A stretch of 64,000 bases of DNA from Verrucosispora sp. NA02020 (GCF_013364215.1 NZ_CP054923.1:1736001-1800000); one strand, 5' to 3'. Counted from the stretch's first letter, positions 1 to 8,799 are shown. Notes: generated by a model from the sequence alone, not told the origin. A program made the numbers and translations.

Positions 1-594
1 GCCGATCGGGTGGCGGGCGTAGAGGCCGGAGCCCGGCGTGCCGTCCATCGCGTTGAGCTGCCGGTGGGGGAGCAGGTCCGCCAGGCCCAGTCGGTCCAGG
101 TCGGCCTGCGCCTGCGGGGTGAACTCCTGCATCACCAGCACGTCCACCCGCGCCTCGCGGACCAGCGCGACGACCGCCCGTGGGTCGGCGGCTCCGGCGA
201 GCAGGTTGGCGGTGAGCACGCGCAGCTCCGGTCCGTCGACCGTCGGCTGCGGCGAGGGTAGTGCGCGGGGCACCACCACCGCGAGCAGCGCCGCCGTGGT
301 CACCGCCGCGACCACCGCCGGCCAGCGGCGTCGGAGGGCGACCGCGAGCACCAGCGGGACCAGGCTGCCGAGCAGCGCGTACGGCGTGAAGGCCAGCGCC
401 TGCACCAACGGTCCCCGGTCCAGCCCGGCCAGCCGGACGACCGCCCACCCGGCCCCGGGGGCGACGGCGAGCCAGCAGAGCACGGTACGTCCGGAAAACT
501 CCGACGGTCGGCCGAGGAAGATCGCCACAGCAGGCAGGGTAGCTGCCGCCCGCCGACCGGCGGAGATCCATTGCGTACGCGAGCGACCGAACAA
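1..594 (-). CDS. EEP-family membrane protein, C-terminus cut by window edge
   Basis: This gene runs off the left edge; 198 codons are visible. The N-terminal half is hydrophobic with about three predicted membrane segments between residues 37 and 110. From about residue 125 it begins an endonuclease/exonuclease/phosphatase fold: LRVLTANLL is the first strand and VDVLVMQEFTP carries the metal-binding glutamate. Such proteins hydrolyse phosphodiester or phosphomonoester bonds; the substrate cannot be told. I chose the TTG at 594 because GAGGAG lies 6 nt upstream and an in-frame TGA stands two codons before it. A GTG at 483, where the conserved membrane part begins, is the alternative. A complete relative of the same type lies at 14408-16357. 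Confidence 0.75.
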   Translation of the reverse strand, partial: MFGRSRTQWISAGRRAAATLPAVAIFLGRPSEFSGRTVLCWLAVAPGAGWAVVRLAGLDRGPLVQALAFTPYALLGSLVPLVLAVALRRRWPAVVAAVTTAALLAVVVPRALPSPQPTVDGPELRVLTANLLAGAADPRAVVALVREARVDVLVMQEFTPQAQADLDRLGLADLLPHRQLNAMDGTPGSGLYARHPIG

Positions 595-904
595 TTCTCA
601 CTCCTCATTCGTGAATGCGCCTCTCACAATTAGTGGTGATGATCCGACATTGCCCCAAAGCGTGAAGGGTTATTGACCGACGGTATTTTCCGGTGTTACG
701 TTCCTGCTGGTCGGGTGGTCGCGATCAGGGAGATTTTCCCAGCTCAGAGCGCATGTCGATCATCGAGTAGAGCCGTTTGCGAGTGCACGAGAAAATGCAG
801 CATCCGGCGTTCGAAGGTCATTGCGGCCCGACGAGGAAAAAGGCAATATCCGCCCCGCGTGTCGCGGGTCGGCGTATCCCCACGGTCACCAAGGGAGACC
901 TGTC
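595..904. other. Intergenic region with no convincing gene
   Basis: 310 bp between the divergent EEP gene and the secreted-protein gene. It is clearly less GC-rich than its surroundings, notably at 590-690, so promoters for both genes are expected here. I see no clean -35/-10 pair, no strong terminator and no reading frame with coding character. Confidence 0.5.
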
Positions 905-1399
905 ATGACCAGATTTTTCCGACGTAAGGCGGCCGCGGTGTCGATCGCGGCCCTGGCCCTGGCCCTCGCCGGCGGTGGTATCGCCGCGGCGAAGCCCACC
1001 GTGGCGGGCAACCAGCCCACCGCCCGCGCCACCGCGCAGCAGCCGGCGGTCACCACCGCCTCGATGAACAGCGCCCGGGCCCTGCTGGCCAAGGGTGAGG
1101 TCGCCGCGGCCAGCACCTCCGGGTACGCGACGGCGGTCAACGCCAACGGCACCAAGGCCCGCGGCGACGGGGTCGTGATCAAGTACGGCGTCGGCCAGTA
1201 CGAGGTGCAGTACGGCAGCAACGTCGCCTCGGGCATCTACGTGGCGACGATCGGCCAGGCGGGCTCGTGCTGCGTCCCGCCCGCCGGGGAGGTCTCGGTG
1301 GCACCCCGGCTGCTCACCCCGAACGGGGTGTTCATCCAGACGCGCAACTCCGCCGGTGTTGCCGCCGACCTGCCGTTCTTCGTGATCGTGCACCGCTGA
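905..1399 (+). CDS. Secreted protein of unknown function
   Basis: 164 residues. Residues 1 to about 34 form a Sec signal peptide: basic MTRFFRRK, then a long alanine/leucine core, then an AAA-type cleavage region. The mature part has a low-complexity Ala/Thr stretch to about residue 60, followed by a Gly/Val/Tyr-rich, probably beta-sheet domain with an adjacent Cys-Cys pair near residue 120. I do not recognise a family with confidence. The ATG at 905 is chosen because GGGAG lies 7 nt upstream and the signal peptide starts there; an upstream in-frame extension has no signal-like sequence. A strong terminator follows directly, so it is probably a single-gene transcript. Confidence 0.8.
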   Translation: MTRFFRRKAAAVSIAALALALAGGGIAAAKPTVAGNQPTARATAQQPAVTTASMNSARALLAKGEVAAASTSGYATAVNANGTKARGDGVVIKYGVGQYEVQYGSNVASGIYVATIGQAGSCCVPPAGEVSVAPRLLTPNGVFIQTRNSAGVAADLPFFVIVHR

Positions 1400-1410
1400 G
1401 CGTGGCACGT

Positions 1411-1445
1411 CCACCGGCCCCCACCCGTGCGGTGGGGGCCGGTGG
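1411..1445 (+). terminator. Hairpin terminator after secreted-protein gene
   Basis: A perfect 15-bp inverted repeat (CCACCGGCCCCCACC and its complement) with a 5-nt loop begins 11 bases after the stop codon. There is no long T-run, as is common in actinobacteria. Confidence 0.8.
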
Positions 1446-1590
1446 TCGTTGCGTTCCCGGACGACCCACCCGACCGCTTTCGTGCCGTCCGGCCCGGTCC
1501 ACGCCGTAACGGTGACGCCCGACCCGTCTGGGCCGCCCAGGGCCGGTAATTCCGACGTTTGTCCGAGGCGCCCCTCGGGAAGCAAGCACC

Positions 1591-2643
1591 GTGACGGACA
1601 TCTCGGACACCATGGCCAGCCTGCCCAGCCCGGTCGATCCGGACGCGACCGCTGCGGAGCTGGACCAGACGCTCTTCGAGGTCAAACGCGTGATCGTCGG
1701 GCAGGATCGGCTCGTCGAGCGCCTGCTCACCGCCCTGATCGCCGACGGGCACTGTCTCCTGGAGGGCGTACCGGGGGTGGCCAAGACGCTCGCCGCGCAG
1801 ACCCTCGCCACGGTCGTCGGCGGCACCTTCTCCCGGATCCAGTTCACCCCCGACCTCGTCCCGTCGGACATCGTCGGCACCCGCATCTATCGGGCGTCGA
1901 AGGAGAGCTTCGACGTCGAACTCGGGCCGATCATGGCGAACCTGGTGCTCGCGGACGAGATCAACCGGGCCCCGGCCAAGGTGCAGTCCGCGCTGCTGGA
2001 GGCGATGGCCGAACGCCAGGTCTCGATCGGCGGGCGCAGCTACCGGGTGCCGGAGCCGTTCCTCGTGCTGGCCACCCAGAACCCGATCGAGTCGGAGGGG
2101 GTCTACCAGCTCCCCGAGGCACAGCGCGACCGCTTCCTGATGAAGATCCTGGTCGACTACCCGGACGGCGCCGACGAACTGGCCATCCTCTACCGGATGA
2201 GCGCCGACCGCCCCCGGGCCCGCCCGGTGCTCGACGCGGACCGGCTGCGCGCGTTCCAACGACAGGCCACGCAGGTTTTCGTGCACCATGCCATCGCCGA
2301 GTACGTGGTCCGTCTCATCCTCGCCACCCGGGACCCGGTCCGGTTCGGGCTGCCGGAGATCGCCCCACTGCTGGCGTACGGCGCCAGCCCGCGCGCCACC
2401 CTCGGCCTGGTCGCCGCCGCGCGGGCCCGGGCGATGCTGCGCGGCCGGGAGTACGTGCTGCCCGAGGACGTCTGGGACCTCGCGGGCGACGTACTGTCGC
2501 ACCGGCTGGTGCTCTCCTTCGACGCGGTCGCCGACGGGGTGACCGCCGAGGCCGTCGTGCGCCGCCTGGTCGAGGTGGTCCCGCCGCCCCGGGTGGCGGC
2601 CACCGGTCAACCCGAGTATGCCCCCGACCTGGCCGCCGCCTGA
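1591..2643 (+). CDS. MoxR-family AAA+ ATPase
   Basis: 350 residues, usual MoxR length. Walker A is GVPGVAKT at about residue 58, Walker B is LVLADEINR at about 113, sensor-1 is ATQNPIESEG near 155, and the C-terminal lid follows. MoxR ATPases act as cytoplasmic chaperones that remodel or load partner proteins, typically with VWA-domain proteins encoded next door. The next two genes, DUF58 and VWA, overlap in series (TGATG, then ATGA), so the three are one operon and very likely one machine. The GTG start gives the standard N-terminus; only a weak GGGAAG lies upstream. The substrate is unknown. Confidence 0.93.
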   Translation: MTDISDTMASLPSPVDPDATAAELDQTLFEVKRVIVGQDRLVERLLTALIADGHCLLEGVPGVAKTLAAQTLATVVGGTFSRIQFTPDLVPSDIVGTRIYRASKESFDVELGPIMANLVLADEINRAPAKVQSALLEAMAERQVSIGGRSYRVPEPFLVLATQNPIESEGVYQLPEAQRDRFLMKILVDYPDGADELAILYRMSADRPRARPVLDADRLRAFQRQATQVFVHHAIAEYVVRLILATRDPVRFGLPEIAPLLAYGASPRATLGLVAAARARAMLRGREYVLPEDVWDLAGDVLSHRLVLSFDAVADGVTAEAVVRRLVEVVPPPRVAATGQPEYAPDLAAA

Positions 2644-3659
2644 TGGCCCGCCGACCCGTGCCGGTGCCCGTACCGGCCGATCCGGTGCTCGCCGACCTCA
2701 CCCCGGACCAGCGGCTGCGTCGGCTGGAACTGACCGTCACCCGCCGGCTCGACGGGATGCTGCACGGCGAGCACCGGGGCCTGCTGCCCGGCCCGGGCAG
2801 CGAACCCGCCGGCAGCCGGGAGTACCGGCCCGGCGAGGACGAGGTGCGCCGGATGGACTGGTCGGTGACCGCCCGGACCACCGTGCCGCACGTCCGGCAG
2901 GTGGACGCCGACCGGGAGCTGACCACCTGGCTGCTGGTGGACGCCAGCCCCAGCATGGAGTACGGCACCGCCGAGCTGGACAAGCGGGAACTGGCGGTGG
3001 CGGCGGTCGCCACCGTCGGCTTCCTCACCACCGGCCCGGGCAACCGGCTCGGTGCCCAGGTGCTCACCACGTCCGGGTTGCGTCGGATGCCGCCGCGCGG
3101 TGGGCGTACCCATCTGCTCGGGTTGTTGCGTGGGCTGCTGGCCGAACCCCGGGTGGGTGGCCACGACGGGCCCGCCGGGCCGCCGCCCGGCGCGGCCGAC
3201 CTCTCCGACGCGGTGGCGGAGGTACACCGGGTGGCGCACCGGCGCGGCCTGGTGGTGGTGGTCTCCGACTTCCTCGACGGACTGCCCGACGACCCCCGGT
3301 CGCCGGCCACCTGGGAACGCCCGCTACGTCGGCTGGCCGTGCGGCACCAGGTGCTGGCGGTGGAGATCACCGACCCTCGTGAGCTGGAGCTGCCGGACGT
3401 CGGCCTGATCACCCTGGCCGACCCGGAGACCGGCGAGCGCCGCGAGGTGTGGACCGGCGACCGGCGGCTGCGCGAGCGGTACGCGGCCGCCGCCGCCGCC
3501 CAGCGCGAGCAGGTCCGCGACGCGGTACGCCGATCCGGCGCGACCCACCTGAGCCTGCGCACCGACCGGGACTGGGCGGCCGACATCGTGCGGCACGTCC
3601 ACGCACAACGTCGCCTGGCCGCCGCCGGAGCCGGACCGAACCGGGGAGGGGCGGCATGA
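2643..3659 (+). CDS. DUF58 domain protein (MoxR partner)
   Basis: 338 residues. The DUF58 hallmark, YRPGEDEVRRMDWSVTART, lies at residues 59-77, followed by a degenerate VWA-like fold (LLVDASPSM near 100, VVVVSDFLDG near 205). DUF58 proteins accompany MoxR ATPases and are thought to be scaffold or metal-dependent adhesion partners. It lacks the membrane anchors of many DUF58 proteins, so it is probably cytoplasmic. The ATG overlaps the moxR stop by one base and the stop overlaps the VWA-gene start (ATGA), indicating translational coupling. Confidence 0.9.
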   Translation: MARRPVPVPVPADPVLADLTPDQRLRRLELTVTRRLDGMLHGEHRGLLPGPGSEPAGSREYRPGEDEVRRMDWSVTARTTVPHVRQVDADRELTTWLLVDASPSMEYGTAELDKRELAVAAVATVGFLTTGPGNRLGAQVLTTSGLRRMPPRGGRTHLLGLLRGLLAEPRVGGHDGPAGPPPGAADLSDAVAEVHRVAHRRGLVVVVSDFLDGLPDDPRSPATWERPLRRLAVRHQVLAVEITDPRELELPDVGLITLADPETGERREVWTGDRRLRERYAAAAAAQREQVRDAVRRSGATHLSLRTDRDWAADIVRHVHAQRRLAAAGAGPNRGGAA

Positions 3660-4615
3660 TCTGGCAGTCGCCGGTCCGCCTCTGGCTGTTGCTCGGCGTG
3701 CTCGCCCTGGCGTTGACCTATCTGGTGGCGCAACGGCGGCGCAGCCGGTACGCGGTCCGCTTCACCAACCTGCGGCTGCTCGACCGGGTGGCGCCCCGGC
3801 GGCCGACCTGGCGTCGACACCTGCCGGCCGGGCTCTTCCTGGCCATGCTGGCTCTGCTGGTGGTGGGTTTCGCGCGGCCCAGCGCCGAGGTGCGGGTGCC
3901 CCGGGAACGGGCCACCGTGATGGTGGCGGTGGACGTGTCCACCTCGATGCTCGCCGGCGACGTGGACCCGGACCGGCTCACCGCGGCCAAGAGCGCCGCC
4001 CGGCGGTTCGTCGACAACCTGCCGGACGAGTTCAACGTCGGGTTGGTGGCCTTCGCCGGTAGCGCGGCGGTGCTGGTGCCGCCGAGCACCGACCGGGAGT
4101 CCCTGCACGACGGCATCGAGCGCCTCGCCGAGGGGGTGACCGGCGTGCAGGGCACCGCGATCGGCGAGGCGATCAGCACCTCGCTGGGGGCGGTGAAGGC
4201 GTTGGACGAGGCTGCCGCGACCCAGCCGCCCCCGGCCCGGATCATCCTGCTCTCCGACGGTGCGAACACCTCGGGCATGGATCCGATGGAGGCCGCCGCC
4301 GACGCCGTCGCGGTCGAGGTGCCGGTGCACACGATCTCGTTCGGCACACTGAGCGGTTTCGTGGACCGGGGCGGTCGGCCGATCCAGGTGCCGGTGGACG
4401 GAGAGACGTTGCAGGCCGTCGCCGAAGAGACCGGGGGCGTCTTCCACGAGGCCGCGACGAGCGACGAACTGCGGGCCGTCTACGACGACATCGGCAGCTC
4501 GGTGGGCTGGCGAAAGGTGCGGCAGGACGTCTCGTCCCGGTTCATCGGGCTCGGGCTGGTGTTCGCGATGGGTGCGGCGTACGGCTCGATGCGGTGGTTC
4601 TCCCGCCTGCCCTGA
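3656..4615 (+). CDS. BatA-like VWA-domain membrane protein
   Basis: 319 residues. Membrane segments lie at about 7-24 and 57-78, then a VWA domain with an intact MIDAS: DVSTS near residue 98, a threonine in QGTAIGE near 168, and LLSDGANTSG near 200. A last membrane segment spans about 295-312. This is the BatA/Aerotolerance arrangement: a membrane-tethered, metal-binding adhesion domain that would receive the MoxR ATPase. It is translationally coupled to DUF58. Its stop is followed after 53 bp by a membrane protease gene with its own ribosome-binding site, so the protease may be co-transcribed. Confidence 0.9.
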   Translation: MIWQSPVRLWLLLGVLALALTYLVAQRRRSRYAVRFTNLRLLDRVAPRRPTWRRHLPAGLFLAMLALLVVGFARPSAEVRVPRERATVMVAVDVSTSMLAGDVDPDRLTAAKSAARRFVDNLPDEFNVGLVAFAGSAAVLVPPSTDRESLHDGIERLAEGVTGVQGTAIGEAISTSLGAVKALDEAAATQPPPARIILLSDGANTSGMDPMEAAADAVAVEVPVHTISFGTLSGFVDRGGRPIQVPVDGETLQAVAEETGGVFHEAATSDELRAVYDDIGSSVGWRKVRQDVSSRFIGLGLVFAMGAAYGSMRWFSRLP

Positions 4616-4668
4616 CCCGTCCTGGCGACCGGATCGACCCGGGCCCGCCACACGTGAGGAGCGTACGA

Positions 4669-5523
4669 ATGGCAGTGCAGACCGGACTGGGTGAGCCACG
4701 CGGACCCTGGTTCGTCTCGCCCGATCTCCCACCGGACGGGCGGGGTGGACCGGACGGGCCGAGCGGGGACCGGGCGGCCTGGAGTTGGCGCCGTCGACTG
4801 CTGGCCGGGCTGGCGGTGGTGACGCTGTCGACGGGGTCGGGGGCGTTGGCCGGTGGCTGGGTGGCCGGTCGCGACGGTGTGCCGGGTCCGGCTGCCGCGT
4901 CCGCCGCCCCGGTGCCGGCCGAGCTGGTCACCGCGGCGGAGAAGACCGTGCCCGGGGTCGTGTCGGTGCTGGTGGGCGGCTCCGGTGGCGCCTCGGCGAC
5001 CGGCTCCGGTTTCGCCGTCGACACCGAGCAGCACATCATCACCAACGACCACATCCTGGCCAAGGGGCGTGGCGAGGTGACCGTCGAGCTGCCGGACGGC
5101 CGGCGGTTCGCGGCGGAGGTGGTGGGCCGGGAACCGGGCAGCGATCTCGCCGTGCTCCGGGTGCCGTCCTCCGCCGGGCTGACGGCGTTGCCACTGGCCA
5201 AGCCGGGGTCGACCCGGGTGGGCGAACCGGTGCTGGCGGTGGGTTCGCCGCTGGGGCTGCCGGGCACGGTCACGGCGGGGATCGTCAGCGCGCTGGACCG
5301 TCAGGTACGCCTCGGTGACAACCGGCACCGGGCGGTGCAGACCGACGCCTCGATCAACCCGGGAAACTCCGGTGGCCCGCTGGTCAACGCCCGGGGCGAG
5401 GTGGTCGGTGTGAACACCGCGATCGCCACCATCGACGGCAACGGCTCGATCGGCATCGGGTTCGCCATCCCGATCGAGCAGGTGCAGCAGACCGCCGACA
5501 CGATCATCGGCAAGGGCGGCTGA
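4669..5523 (+). CDS. HtrA-type serine protease without PDZ domain
   Basis: 284 residues. A short cytoplasmic head is followed by one membrane segment at about 44-66, then a trypsin-like domain outside the membrane. The catalytic triad is complete: His128 (TNDHIL), Asp159 (GSDLAV) and Ser234 (NPGNSGGPLV). The protein ends about 40 residues after the last protease strand, so the PDZ domain usual in HtrA/DegP is absent and regulation must differ. The ATG at 4669 has GAGGAG 8 nt upstream. Its place behind moxR-DUF58-VWA suggests envelope protein quality control, which is inference. Confidence 0.9.
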   Translation: MAVQTGLGEPRGPWFVSPDLPPDGRGGPDGPSGDRAAWSWRRRLLAGLAVVTLSTGSGALAGGWVAGRDGVPGPAAASAAPVPAELVTAAEKTVPGVVSVLVGGSGGASATGSGFAVDTEQHIITNDHILAKGRGEVTVELPDGRRFAAEVVGREPGSDLAVLRVPSSAGLTALPLAKPGSTRVGEPVLAVGSPLGLPGTVTAGIVSALDRQVRLGDNRHRAVQTDASINPGNSGGPLVNARGEVVGVNTAIATIDGNGSIGIGFAIPIEQVQQTADTIIGKGG

Positions 5524-5620
5524 GGTCACCCAGAGTCACTGTCCCATTACGGTCGGATGTGTGATCTGTCGGGTTTCTGGCGGTCGAAGATCGGAGAATG
5601 GAAATATTACGCTGAGTATG

Positions 5621-5626
5621 AATACT
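5621..5626 (+). promoter_or_regulatory. Candidate -10 element, leaderless start
   Basis: AATACT lies 7 nt before the GTG at 5634, in an AT-rich patch, and no ribosome-binding site is present. This suits a leaderless transcript. It is weaker than the other examples because position 1 is not T. Confidence 0.4.
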
Positions 5627-5633
5627 GGCGTGG

Positions 5634-5870
5634 GTGGAGCGTCCTCTCATCACGGTCCTCCTGCTGGTGGGCCTCATCATCGGAAGTGGCGTCGGGTCGT
5701 CGTACGCGCGGGCCCGGCGCGGCTGGAACGACTATCAGGCGGCGAAGAAGACCGTGCCCGGCGCGCGTCGCGCCGCCTGGCTGCTGATCAAGGTGGTCAC
5801 CACGAAGGTCGGCGTGATCGCCCTGCTTCTCGTCGGAGCGGTCGCGTTCGCGGCGGTCGGCGGCGACTAG
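5634..5870 (+). CDS. Small membrane protein of unknown function
   Basis: 78 residues with two hydrophobic segments (about 5-22 and 55-75) separated by a basic stretch containing YARARRGWNDYQAAKK. I recognise no family. The base composition and third-position GC fit a real gene. The start is the GTG preceded by a -10-like AATACT at 7 nt. It sits between the protease gene and arfB on the same strand, but arfB has its own promoter. Confidence 0.65.
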   Translation: MERPLITVLLLVGLIIGSGVGSSYARARRGWNDYQAAKKTVPGARRAAWLLIKVVTTKVGVIALLLVGAVAFAAVGGD

Positions 5871-5924
5871 CCGGCCAGGCCGGAGCCGAATCCGAGCAGC
5901 GCTCCGAAATAGCCCCCGGCACGC

Positions 5925-5930
5925 TAGCCT
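5925..5930 (+). promoter_or_regulatory. -10 element of arfB (leaderless)
   Basis: TAGCCT ends exactly 6 nt before the GTG of arfB. There is no Shine-Dalgarno sequence, so transcription probably starts at the start codon itself. Confidence 0.65.
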
Positions 5931-5936
5931 CTGTGC

Positions 5937-6362
5937 GTGGACGACGGACTGCGGGTGACCGACCGGTGGAGTGTCCCCGCCGCCGAGCTGCGGGAACGGT
6001 TCTCCCGGTCGTCCGGGCCCGGCGGCCAGGGGGTCAACACCACCGACTCCCGGGTCGAGCTGAGCTTCGACCTGGCCGGTTCGCCCAGCCTGCCGGAGTC
6101 GCTGCGGACGCGGGCGCTGGAGCGGCTCGCCGGCCGGCTGGTCGACGGCGTGCTGACCATCGCCGCCAGCGAGCACCGGGCGCAGCTCGCCAACCGCGAG
6201 GCGGCTCGGGACCGGCTCGCCGCACTGCTGCGCGAGGCGGTCGCGCCACCGCCTCCGCCGCGTCGGCCGACCCGCCCGTCGCGTGCCGCCAAGGAGCGCC
6301 GGCTCGCCGAGAAGAAGCGTCGCTCGCAGCGCAAGCGCGACCGCCGGGCGGACGGCGAGTGA
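5937..6362 (+). CDS. arfB: Peptidyl-tRNA hydrolase ArfB, ribosome rescue
   Basis: 141 residues, the normal ArfB length. It has the release-factor GGQ loop (SGPGGQGVNT, residues about 24-33) that hydrolyses peptidyl-tRNA, and a basic C-terminal tail rich in Lys/Arg (AKERRLAEKKRRSQRKRDRR) that enters the empty mRNA channel of stalled ribosomes. It lacks the codon-recognition domain of RF1/RF2. The GTG at 5937 is supported by the leaderless promoter geometry. It is followed by a convergent gene. Confidence 0.93.
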   Translation: MDDGLRVTDRWSVPAAELRERFSRSSGPGGQGVNTTDSRVELSFDLAGSPSLPESLRTRALERLAGRLVDGVLTIAASEHRAQLANREAARDRLAALLREAVAPPPPPRRPTRPSRAAKERRLAEKKRRSQRKRDRRADGE

Positions 6363-6447
6363 CGCCGCTCGGGCATCACGGGACGAGGCTGACGGCGAGC
6401 GGGCGACACGGCGCTTCCGGCGCCCGATGACTGTCCGTAGTGGAGCG

Positions 6448-7314
6448 TCAGGCGGGGATCGCCGCCAGCAACCGGTCGCGCAGCACCCCGGCCCGCTCGG
6501 CGAACTCCCGCTGCGCCGTGGCGTACGTGGCGCGCCCCTCCGGGGTCTCCACCCGCACCGGCGGGTAACCGAGCGCCGCCAGGTCGTACGGCGAGGCCCG
6601 CATGTCCAGCGTGCGGATCTCCCGGGCCAGCGCGAAGGCGTCGCCGACCAGCTCCGACGGCACCAGCGGGGAGAGCTTGTAGGCCCACTTGTACAGGTCC
6701 ATGTTGGCGTGCAGGCAGCCCGGCTGCTCGTGCTCGTGCTGCGTGTCCCGGGTCGGCCGGAGCACGTTGAGCGGGCGGGCCGGCTCGGTGAAGAACCGGT
6801 ACGCGTCGAAGTGGCTGCACCGTACGCCGCGCTCCTCGACGACCTCGGCGGTGCGTTCCGGGCTCAGCCGCAGCGGCCACGCGCGGTGCCGGACCTCGTC
6901 CTGGTTCTGCCGGTAGACCATCGCCCACTCGTGCATGCCGAAACAGCCCAGGTGGGCGGGGCGTGCGGCGGTCGCCGCCAGCAGGGACCCGATCCAGCGC
7001 ACCGACTCGCCACGACGGGCCAGGACCGCCCCGGTGTCGAGGACGACGCCGCCGTCGACCACCCGGTGGTCCGGACCGAAGTCGGCGGCGTCCGCCCCGC
7101 GCAACAGCACCCCCGCACCCGGCTGCCACCGGCGCAACTGCGCCGGCCGGCACGAGTAGTAGGTGAAGAGGAAGTCCTCCACCGGATGCTTCTCACCTCG
7201 CCGGCGGCGCTCCAGGTGCCCGCCGAGCCAGCCGTCCACCCGCTCCTCGTGGGCGCGGCGGCGGGCCTGCCAGTCGGCCGCGTCGAGCACGGCGGGGGCG
7301 AGGGCGGCGGTCAT
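6448..7314 (-). CDS. Conserved actinobacterial protein, often labelled 3-methyladenine DNA glycosylase
   Basis: 288 residues. The conserved signatures are HPVEDFLFTYYSCRPAQLRRW near residue 43, GCFGMHEWAMVYR near 122 and NMDLYKWAYKLSP near 205. The family is widespread in actinobacteria, and databases often name it 3-methyladenine DNA glycosylase. I see no helix-hairpin-helix or other glycosylase motif, so I treat that name as unproven. The ATG has TACCCT exactly 6 nt upstream and no ribosome-binding site, which points to leaderless translation. Confidence 0.8.
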   Translation of the reverse strand: MTAALAPAVLDAADWQARRRAHEERVDGWLGGHLERRRRGEKHPVEDFLFTYYSCRPAQLRRWQPGAGVLLRGADAADFGPDHRVVDGGVVLDTGAVLARRGESVRWIGSLLAATAARPAHLGCFGMHEWAMVYRQNQDEVRHRAWPLRLSPERTAEVVEERGVRCSHFDAYRFFTEPARPLNVLRPTRDTQHEHEQPGCLHANMDLYKWAYKLSPLVPSELVGDAFALAREIRTLDMRASPYDLAALGYPPVRVETPEGRATYATAQREFAERAGVLRDRLLAAIPA

Positions 7315-7320
7315 CGCCCC

Positions 7321-7326
7321 AGGGTA
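7321..7326 (-). promoter_or_regulatory. -10 element, leaderless start of the 6448-7314 gene
   Basis: TACCCT on the minus strand, exactly 6 nt from the ATG at 7314. Confidence 0.6.
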
Positions 7327-7347
7327 CGACCGCCGCCCGCCCGCCGG

Positions 7348-8631
7348 TCAGGGCACGTCCACCCGCACGCCGGCGGAGAAGACACCGCTGCGCAGTTCCA
7401 GGTGCCGGGGCGCCTGCGCGCCGTCGACGGTGAAGACCAACGGCAGCACCGTACGACTGCCCGCCGCAACCGGTTCGGCGAAGACGTCCCGCCCCCGGTT
7501 GGCCCGCCGGGTGGCCTGCTCGTCGGTGGTCACCCAGTTGCCGTCCGCCAGGTACGCCCGCTGCAACTTGCCGTGCCAGCTCTGGTGCTCCGGCGTGACG
7601 TTGCGCACCCCCACGGTCGCCTGGCACTTCCGGGCGCCGCCGCCCGGCTCGCAGGCCATCCGGTAGACGGTGAACTCGAACGAGTCCTCGCGTAGCGGCA
7701 CGCCCAACCCGCCACTGATGCCGGTGCCCTTCCACGCGCCGCTGGTCGGCTGACTGTCGGTGTCGATCGCGGCGACGCGCCGGGTGGCGGTCCACGCCGC
7801 CACGCCGATCGTGACGAGGAGCACCGTCGCGGCCACCGGCACCACCAGCCACACCGGTGGCGTACGACGACGGGCCGGGGGCCGGGGCGCGGCCGGGCGC
7901 GGGTAGACCGTCCCCCGTCCCTCCGAGGCCAGCGCGGCGGCGACCGGTCGCGTGCGTCGACGCCAGGTGACGAAGCCGATGAGGCCGAGCACCAGCACCG
8001 CGACCGCACCGGCCAGCAGCGCGGGCGCCTGGTGCCGCCAGCCCGACTCCGCCGCACCGGCCGCCGGTGCGTCCGGCGACGTCCAGGTGGCCGACGCACA
8101 GTCGTACGGCTGCTGGTCGTCGGTGCCGAAGGCGCAGGCGGGTGTGGTCAGCGGCGCTTGCGTGGAGGCGGCGGCCAGCGTGGTGTCCAGCGTCCGGGCG
8201 CTGTGGGGCGGCAGGCTCAGGCGCCAGGTCACCTCGGTCGCCGCCGACCCGTCGGGGCGTACCTCCCGGCCGCCGCCGCTGATCGTCGTCGCCGTGGCAC
8301 CCTGGGGCAGCTCCTGGCGCACCGTGGTGGAGACCGGCGCGTCGCCCCGGTTGCGGACCTCGATGCGGTAGCCGGGCGCGGCAGTGTTCTGCGGTCTCAC
8401 CGCCACGCTGATCTCCGGCTTGGCCGCCGGTGGGGCGACCCGGGTCGGAGTGGGCACCGCCGGCGGTGCCGACGGCATGGTGGGCTCCGGCGTGGCGGCT
8501 GCCGCGTGCGGCCGACCGGGCGCCGGGGCGTCCGGAGCGGTTGCCGCCGGTAGGACCGGCAGCGCCGTCAGCAGACCGACGCAGTGCACGATCGCCGCGA
8601 GCTTCCTGTGGTGTCGTGTCGATGCAGGCAT
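7348..8631 (-). CDS. Secreted/membrane protein of unknown function, two membrane segments
   Basis: 427 residues. It has a signal-peptide-like N-terminus (basic, then hydrophobic to about residue 35), a Pro/Ala-rich linker, and an exported domain resembling a CARDB/DUF11-type beta sandwich (ISVAVRPQN and YRIEVRNRG near 78-95). A membrane segment lies at about 203-222, then a basic proline-rich loop, a second segment at about 262-282, and an extracytoplasmic C-terminal domain similar to DUF4352-type folds. Function is unknown. The ATG has GGAGG 9 nt upstream, and a TAGCGT -10-like hexamer lies further up. It is divergent from the FAH-family gene. Confidence 0.8.
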   Translation of the reverse strand: MPASTRHHRKLAAIVHCVGLLTALPVLPAATAPDAPAPGRPHAAAATPEPTMPSAPPAVPTPTRVAPPAAKPEISVAVRPQNTAAPGYRIEVRNRGDAPVSTTVRQELPQGATATTISGGGREVRPDGSAATEVTWRLSLPPHSARTLDTTLAAASTQAPLTTPACAFGTDDQQPYDCASATWTSPDAPAAGAAESGWRHQAPALLAGAVAVLVLGLIGFVTWRRRTRPVAAALASEGRGTVYPRPAAPRPPARRRTPPVWLVVPVAATVLLVTIGVAAWTATRRVAAIDTDSQPTSGAWKGTGISGGLGVPLREDSFEFTVYRMACEPGGGARKCQATVGVRNVTPEHQSWHGKLQRAYLADGNWVTTDEQATRRANRGRDVFAEPVAAGSRTVLPLVFTVDGAQAPRHLELRSGVFSAGVRVDVP

Positions 8632-8787
8632 ACGAACGAACCTCCGCAGCCGACGCTAGGGGCGCGCGCACGTCGTGCGGGTACGAAGCGGCGAATCCGG
8701 CCCCGACGCTGATCATCGCGGGTAGGCTGCGCCGTCCCCGAGGCGACCGTACCGGATCGGCGGTGCTGGTCCGGTCTGCGACCGGAC

Positions 8788-8793
8788 TAGATT
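8788..8793 (+). promoter_or_regulatory. -10 element, leaderless start of FAH-family gene
   Basis: TAGATT, exactly 6 nt before the GTG at 8800; no Shine-Dalgarno sequence between them. Confidence 0.65.
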
Positions 8794-8799
8794 GACCTG

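Noticed and set aside
2315..4732. 805-codon open frame on the minus strand across moxR-VWA genes
   Set aside because: It is antisense to three clearly conserved genes; long empty frames are expected at 73% GC. Its translation is low-complexity Arg/Pro/Gly.
5561..6430. 289-codon plus frame covering arfB
   Set aside because: Out of frame with arfB, which has a clear GGQ motif and normal length.
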